Shown here: piece by piece, positions 59,231-64,000 of the stretch
How the letters are laid out: each line of letters starts with the position of its first letter
How positions within the stretch are numbered: position 1 is the first letter of the stretch
NCBI RefSeq assembly: GCF_000455825.1
Contig: NZ_ATAO01000217.1
Coordinates: 186,001-250,000 of the forward strand
DNA: 64,000 nt
Direction of reading: 5' to 3'
Source: Microbacterium maritypicum MF109
GTDB lineage: Bacteria > Actinomycetota > Actinomycetes > Actinomycetales > Microbacteriaceae
The notes under the pieces: generated by a model
Databases searched by the model: none
Told to the model about the DNA's origin: nothing
Seen by the model: only the letters and a program-made list of their open reading frames with translations
Made by a program: the position numbers and the translations under genes

Positions 59231-60247
59231 ATGAACCCGCCGGCCGTCGACGTCTCGGCGCTCACGGACGTCGCCACGCTGTCGACCCCGCGACTTCGCC
59301 TCGAACCCCTGGGCGTCGCCCACCTCGACGGCGTGTGGGAAGGGTTGCTCGACGACGAGAGCATGCGGCTCACGGGCACGCGTCAGGTGTTCACCCGCGA
59401 GGCGGTGGTGCGACACCTCGATTCCCTCGCCGACCGCGACGACCGCGCCGACTGGGCGATCATCGAGCTCGGCTCCGAGGAGTACGTCGGCGAGATCGTC
59501 CTCAACGAGCTGGAGCCGGACGATGCGTCGATGAACTTCCGCATCGCGCTGAATCCCGGCCGGCTCGGGCGCGGCTTCGGCACCGAGGCGACCCGCGCCG
59601 TTCTCGATCACGCGTTCGACCGCATCGGGCTTCACCGCGTGAGTCTCGACGTCTTCTCGTTCAACCCCCGCGCGCAGCGCTCCTACGAAAAGGCAGGGTT
59701 CCGGTACGAGGGCCGCCAACGCGACACGCTGTTCTGGGACGGCGAGTGGGTCGACTCGATCCTCATGTCGGTCTTGAGCACCGACGAGCGGCCCGCCGCT
59801 CCCGAAGCCGTTGACATCGCGGATCGCCCCGAGAGAACCGCGGTTCCGCGGCCCCTGAGCGACTTCCCGTTGCACGCGTCCGTCGCCGTGTCGGACATCG
59901 ACCGCGCCGTCACCTTCTATGAGGGCACTCTGCGGCTCCCCCTGGCACGGTCGGGCCCGAGCGCGCGGATCTCGGGCGGCAGTCGCGTCTATCGCTCAGG
60001 CGGCGACGAGGCATTGCACGTCTATCAGTCGACGACCGCAGGCACCTCGCACGCGACCGTCGCGACCTGGTACGTCGACGACCTGGATCAGGTCGTCGAC
60101 GCACTCGCGGCGAACGGCGTCGATTTCCTGCGCTACGACGGACTGAGCCACGACGCTCGGGGCATCACGGCGAGGGCCGGCGGAGGGCGGATCGTGTGGT
60201 TCGCAGACCCCGATGGCAACACGTTCGCCCTGGAGAGCGACCGCTGA
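59231..60247 (+). CDS. GNAT acetyltransferase fused to a VOC (glyoxalase/bleomycin-resistance-like) domain
   Basis: A 338-residue two-domain protein. Residues about 18-185 are a RimJ/RimL-type GNAT (TPRLRLEPLG, LGRGFGTEATRAVLDHAF with the CoA-binding G-x-G-x-G, FNPRAQRSYEKAGFR). Residues about 215-335 form a VOC domain (HASVAVSDIDRAVTFYEGTLRL, TWYVDDLDQVVDAL, WFADPDGNTFALE). Linker about 190-212. GGGGG lies before the ATG, 2 bases after the NIPSNAP stop. Acetyl acceptor and VOC substrate are unknown. Confidence 0.9.
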   Translation: MNPPAVDVSALTDVATLSTPRLRLEPLGVAHLDGVWEGLLDDESMRLTGTRQVFTREAVVRHLDSLADRDDRADWAIIELGSEEYVGEIVLNELEPDDASMNFRIALNPGRLGRGFGTEATRAVLDHAFDRIGLHRVSLDVFSFNPRAQRSYEKAGFRYEGRQRDTLFWDGEWVDSILMSVLSTDERPAAPEAVDIADRPERTAVPRPLSDFPLHASVAVSDIDRAVTFYEGTLRLPLARSGPSARISGGSRVYRSGGDEALHVYQSTTAGTSHATVATWYVDDLDQVVDALAANGVDFLRYDGLSHDARGITARAGGGRIVWFADPDGNTFALESDR

Positions 60248-60380
60248 TCGCCGCTGCTCCAACGCGGGTCCTTCGGAAGTACCGGCGGGGCCGGGTCGGA
60301 GGTGCCGGCGCCGGGCTGCGGTCAAGACGAGGCCCGACCGGCGACCGCGCGCGATCGACGAGCGCGTGCGGGCGGAGTGC

Positions 60381-61208
60381 TCAGCCCGCCGCGATCCACG
60401 ATCGCGTGAAGCCGAGCACGCCGCTGCCGTCGGTGTCGGCGAGCGAGACGCCGACGAACCGCGTCGCCCCCTCCGAGCTCTGCCAGCGAAAGCGGTATTC
60501 GTCGGAGAGGACTGCCGCCGCGATCGCCGCCCCCGCGGATTCGGCGGACTGCGCGTTCGCGAAGGCCCCGGTGCTGCGCGCGATGTACGCATCCAGGAGC
60601 GAACCGTAGGGACCACCGCTCTCCGGCCGGATCGCGTTCTCGACGAAGGCGCTGGCGACCGCGGCTGGCTCGATCACGCTGATCCCGACACCGAAGCGCT
60701 CGGCGACCACCGCGAGCGACTGCATGAAGCCCTCCACGGCGAACTTCGCCCCGCAGTAGGCGTCGGCGAACGGCTGGCCGACCGCCCCGCCGACACTCGT
60801 CACCGTGAGGATGCGGCCGTTGCCACGCTCGCGCATCCCCGGCAGCACGAGCTTGGCGAGGTTGACCGGCGCCAGGTAGTTGATGTCGAGCTGCGCCTGG
60901 ATCTGCTCCATCGTCAGCTGCTCGGCGGTGGCGACGTTCCCCTGTCCGGCGTTGTTCACCAGGACGCGGATGCCGCCGAGCTCCGCCTCGATCTCGGCCA
61001 CCAGCCGGGCCGCGGCCGCATGATCCACGACGTCGAGGGCGCGCACGTCGACCTCGACGCCCGCCTCGGCCGCAGCGTCCCGCAACGCCCCGGCCTTCCC
61101 GGTGTCGCGCATGGTCGCGACGACGTGCAGGCCTCGTCGTGCCAGTTCGACGGCGGCGTGGAGTCCCATTCCGGACGAGGTGCCGGTGATCAGTGCGATG
61201 TCGTTCAT
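60381..61208 (-). CDS. Short-chain dehydrogenase/reductase
   Basis: A 275-residue SDR: NAD(P)-binding TGTSSGMG (8-15), NNAGQGN (85-91), and catalytic Ser138, Tyr151, Lys155 (YCGAK). The C-terminal region is longer than the minimal SDR and resembles annotated oxidoreductases acting on acyl or sugar alcohols. The ATG follows TAGAGT by 6 bases (leaderless). Divergent from the YhgE/Pip gene. Confidence 0.9.
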   Translation of the reverse strand: MNDIALITGTSSGMGLHAAVELARRGLHVVATMRDTGKAGALRDAAAEAGVEVDVRALDVVDHAAAARLVAEIEAELGGIRVLVNNAGQGNVATAEQLTMEQIQAQLDINYLAPVNLAKLVLPGMRERGNGRILTVTSVGGAVGQPFADAYCGAKFAVEGFMQSLAVVAERFGVGISVIEPAAVASAFVENAIRPESGGPYGSLLDAYIARSTGAFANAQSAESAGAAIAAAVLSDEYRFRWQSSEGATRFVGVSLADTDGSGVLGFTRSWIAAG

Positions 61209-61289
61209 CAGGCGACTCTACGACCCGCGGTCCGGAATCCCCTGACGGTCACGACCCTGGACTGACGCATGCACCCGCTTCCAGCTAAC

Positions 61290-61327
61290 TTGCACGTTGA
61301 TGTGCACGTAATGTGTAAACTCGTCCT
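61290..61327 (+). promoter_or_regulatory. Leaderless promoter and inverted repeat of the YhgE/Pip gene
   Basis: TGCAC (61291-61295) and GTGCA (61302-61306) are inverted with a 6-base spacer. TAAACT (61316-61321) with a 6-base gap to the GTG at 61328 gives a leaderless promoter. The repeat may be a TetR-type operator just upstream. Confidence 0.55.
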
Positions 61328-64000
61328 GTGAAACAGAGCTGGCGGGTCTACAAGCGCGACGTCAAGAGACTCTCCCGCGTCCCCAAAGCGTGGATCATCA
61401 TCATCGGGGTGCTCATCACCCCTGCCCTGTACGCATGGTTCAACATCAACGCGTTCTGGGACCCCTACGCCCACACAGCGAACATCCGCGTGGCGGTCGT
61501 CGACCTCGACGAGGGCGCCACCTCCGACCTCACCGGCCACATCGACATCGGCGCGCAGGTGACGGAGCAGCTCGAGGACAACGACCAGCTCGGCTGGACC
61601 TTCATGGGCGAAGACGAGGCCCAGGAGGCCGTGAAGAAGGGCGACGTCTATGCGGCCATCGTCATCCCCGCCGCATTCAGCGAAGACCTGCTCAGCATCA
61701 CCAGCGGCGACTTCACGCAGCCGTCGCTGCAGTATTACGTCAACGAGAAGGCCGGGGCGATCGCGCCGAAGATCACCGACGTCGGCGCCTCCGAGCTCGA
61801 CAAGCAGGTCACGAGCGCGTTCAAGGAGCAGGTGGCACTCGCGGCGACGAACGCACTCAAGGACGTCGGCGACTCCACCGAGCTGCGGCTGCTGAACGCG
61901 AGGGACAACACCCTCGATGCGTTCGACCAGGCGACACAGACACTCGCCTCGGCCCGCGAGAACCTCGCCGAGACCCAGGACGGGCTCGCCTCCTCGCGCG
62001 GCACGCTCTCGTCCGCACGGAACACGCTCGGCGACGTCGACAAGACGCTCGGCGATGTGCAGAAGTCGCTCGCCCAGACGCAGTCGATCATCGCGGAGAC
62101 GCAGAAGGAGGTGATCGCGTTCAGCGACAGTGCCACCACCGCGTTCCTGCGGGGCACGACGCTGCTCGCCGACGTCTCATCGAAGGCGAACGTCTCGATC
62201 ACCCGTCTCACCCAGAGCCTCGAGCAGGCGGGGGTGCGCATCGACGCCGGGATCGACGACGTCTCGAACGTGCTGAAGGCGAACGAGGCGGCGGTCGCCC
62301 GGCTGCAGGCGCTCCTGGACGACACCGACCTCAGCGAGGACACGAAGCAGCGCCTGACCGAGGTCATCGCCTCGCTGCAGCAGCGCAACGCCACCGACCA
62401 GCAGCTGCTCGCCGACCTCAAGGACCTCAAGACCGCCGCCTCCGACACGGTGCGCTCCGTTCAGGCGACAGCCGACGCGGTCGACCAGGCGATGCAGGAC
62501 ACCCGCGACGCCTCATCGGCGATGCGCGACATCCTCACCCGCACCGTCCCCTCACTGAACAGCGCCATGTCGCAGCTGTCGGCGAGCGTCGGATCGTTCT
62601 CAGGGGCGCTGGACGCGCAGAAGGGCGTCCTCGCACAGGCCGATCAACTGCTGGCAGGGTTGGACTCGCAACTCGTCGCCACCTCGTCGGCACTGGAGAG
62701 CTTCGACAACGACCTCGCGGGCATCGAGCAGGGTCTGCAGACGTCGCGCACCGACGTCGTCGCGCTCAACGCTGCATCCGAATGGGGCCTGCTCGGTACC
62801 CTGACCGATCTGGAACCCGAGCAGATCGCCCAGTTCATCTCCTCTCCGGTCGAGGTCGACGAGCACCTGGTGTTCCCGGTCGACACCTACGGGTCGGCGA
62901 TGGCCGCGCTCTTCACGAACCTCTCGCTGTGGATCGGCTCCTTCGTGCTGATGGTGATCTTCCGCGTCGAGGTCGACACGGAGGGCGTCGAGGGCGTCAC
63001 GGTGCGCGAGGCCTACTTCGGCCGCTTCTTCCTCTTCGCGACGCTCGCCGTGGGCCAGGCGCTGATCGTGTGCATCGGAAACCTCATCATCGGCGTGCAG
63101 ACCGTGAGCGCCGCCGCGTTCGTTGGCACCGGTGTGCTCATCGCCCTCGCGTACGTGAGCATCATCTACGCCCTCTGCGTCGCGTTCGGGCACGTCGGCC
63201 GCGGTCTGTGCATCCTGCTGGTGATCATGCAGATCCCCGGTGCGTCCGGCCTGTACCCGATCGAGCTGATGCCCGGATTCTTCCGTGCGATCTATCCCCT
63301 CCTCCCCTTCTCCTACGGCATCGACGCCATGCGGGAGACGATCGGGGGCTTCTACGACGGCCACTACTGGCGCTTCCTCGGCGCCCTCGCCGTGTTCGTC
63401 GCCCTCGCCTTCCTCCTCGGACTCGTCCTGCGTCGCCGCCTCGCGAACTTCACCCTGCTCTTCAACCGGCAGGTGCTCTCGACCGACCTCCTCATCGGCG
63501 AGAAGGTGCAGGTCGTCGGCAGCGGATACCGGCTCACCGACGTCATCCGGGCGCTGTCGAACCGCGCCGAGTACCGCGACGACCTCGCTCGGCGGGCCGA
63601 GCCGTTCACACGCCGCTACCCGACGCTGCTGAAGGCGACAGTGCTCACGGGTGTCGCGGGGCTCGTCGTTCTCGGCGTCCTCACCTGGGCGCTCCCCGGA
63701 TCGAAAGCGCTGCTGCTGGGACTGTGGACCCTCTGGATACTGCTCGTGATCGGGTTCCTCGTGGCCATCGAGTACATCAAGCACAGCTTCGAGCACGGCG
63801 CAGAGGTCGCTGCTCTCGACGACGCCGAACTGCGCCAGCTCGCTCTCGCCGGCCCCGCCGGCCCTGCAGCGGTTCTGCGACCCACGGCTGATGAGTCGTC
63901 CGCCACCGTCCCGTACGTACCGGTCGCCCCGGTCGCACCGGTCGCACCCGCTGAGGCGGATGACCGGGACACCTCCGAGGCGCCGCTCGCCGGCGCCGAG
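61328..64000 (+). CDS. YhgE/Pip domain membrane protein (partial, 3' end outside window)
   Basis: At least 891 codons, open to the window edge. One N-terminal transmembrane helix (about 20-42, AWIIIIGVLITPALYAWFN), a large extracytoplasmic coiled-coil-rich region (about 200-480) with many Ala/Asp/Leu repeats, then about five or six helices in the C-terminal half and a Pro/Ala/Val-rich tail. The YhgE/Pip family includes phage-infection and type VII-secretion-linked proteins; ABC-2-like helices are typical. Leaderless GTG start. No ESX genes are visible in the window. Confidence 0.9.
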   Translation, partial: MKQSWRVYKRDVKRLSRVPKAWIIIIGVLITPALYAWFNINAFWDPYAHTANIRVAVVDLDEGATSDLTGHIDIGAQVTEQLEDNDQLGWTFMGEDEAQEAVKKGDVYAAIVIPAAFSEDLLSITSGDFTQPSLQYYVNEKAGAIAPKITDVGASELDKQVTSAFKEQVALAATNALKDVGDSTELRLLNARDNTLDAFDQATQTLASARENLAETQDGLASSRGTLSSARNTLGDVDKTLGDVQKSLAQTQSIIAETQKEVIAFSDSATTAFLRGTTLLADVSSKANVSITRLTQSLEQAGVRIDAGIDDVSNVLKANEAAVARLQALLDDTDLSEDTKQRLTEVIASLQQRNATDQQLLADLKDLKTAASDTVRSVQATADAVDQAMQDTRDASSAMRDILTRTVPSLNSAMSQLSASVGSFSGALDAQKGVLAQADQLLAGLDSQLVATSSALESFDNDLAGIEQGLQTSRTDVVALNAASEWGLLGTLTDLEPEQIAQFISSPVEVDEHLVFPVDTYGSAMAALFTNLSLWIGSFVLMVIFRVEVDTEGVEGVTVREAYFGRFFLFATLAVGQALIVCIGNLIIGVQTVSAAAFVGTGVLIALAYVSIIYALCVAFGHVGRGLCILLVIMQIPGASGLYPIELMPGFFRAIYPLLPFSYGIDAMRETIGGFYDGHYWRFLGALAVFVALAFLLGLVLRRRLANFTLLFNRQVLSTDLLIGEKVQVVGSGYRLTDVIRALSNRAEYRDDLARRAEPFTRRYPTLLKATVLTGVAGLVVLGVLTWALPGSKALLLGLWTLWILLVIGFLVAIEYIKHSFEHGAEVAALDDAELRQLALAGPAGPAAVLRPTADESSATVPYVPVAPVAPVAPAEADDRDTSEAPLAGAE

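Overview
The window is high-GC DNA with short gaps, many 1-4 bp start/stop overlaps and no rRNA, phage, transposase or CRISPR signal. Codon use, gene content (CsbD, DUF7218-like protein, YhgE/Pip, MocR, Csp-type copper protein, archaeal-type AspRS) and many apparently leaderless promoters suggest a member of the Actinomycetota, most likely Microbacteriaceae close to Microbacterium. That placement is inferred, not tested. I call 66 protein genes and one tRNA.

Region 1-9.9 kb is metabolic: M18 aminopeptidase, an NCS1 permease coupled to a cysteine hydrolase, a metallo-beta-lactamase-fold hydrolase divergent from a TetR gene across two tandem operators, then a TetR/PLP-decarboxylase operon divergent from an agmatine deiminase/amidase operon, with both promoters sharing one palindrome. 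Region 9.9-13.8 kb is a tryptophan-to-anthranilate operon (kynA, an amidohydrolase where a formamidase is expected, kynU, a PaaX-type regulator) that ends at a large inverted repeat. Region 13.9-16.5 kb holds small stress and metal proteins: FBP zinc protein, Csp copper-storage protein, CsbD, a small membrane protein and a Rho-N-like protein.

Region 16.5-23.1 kb has a YbdK-type ligase, an MFS pump, a GH114-like lipoprotein, an AraC/phytanoyl-CoA-dioxygenase pair, and a heme-oxygenase-like diiron protein overlapping a CDGSH iron-sulfur protein. Region 23.1-34.3 kb contains heme O synthase, YggS, GabT, HAD, a GAPDH paralogue, a glutamine amidotransferase, a DegT aminotransferase, tRNA-Cys, an alanine-type aminotransferase and a MocR regulator. 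The same palindrome lies upstream of yggS/gabT, HAD/GAPDH and mocR, so MocR may run a PLP/aminotransferase-linked regulon.

Region 34.3-44.4 kb: DRGH endonuclease, Old Yellow Enzyme with MarR, an EmrB-type pump with MarR and a 40-bp operator, alpha/beta hydrolase, glycosyltransferase, oleate hydratase, methyltransferase. Region 44.4-50.2 kb: a Phd/RelE-like toxin-antitoxin pair, an archaeal-type AspRS behind a probable translational T-box whose specifier loop shows GAC (Asp), a DMT exporter/TetR pair and an MFS/HxlR pair. Region 50.2-64 kb: membrane and lipoproteins, an OmpR-type two-component system reading into an LCP cell-wall ligase, an MFS exporter, a sulfatase with its formylglycine-generating enzyme, NIPSNAP, a GNAT-VOC fusion, an SDR and a YhgE/Pip protein cut by the window end.

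The observations most worth follow-up are the Asp T-box, the MocR-linked palindromes with start codons inside the operator, the diiron/CDGSH pair, the kyn operon amidohydrolase and the tRNA-Cys with C at position 33.
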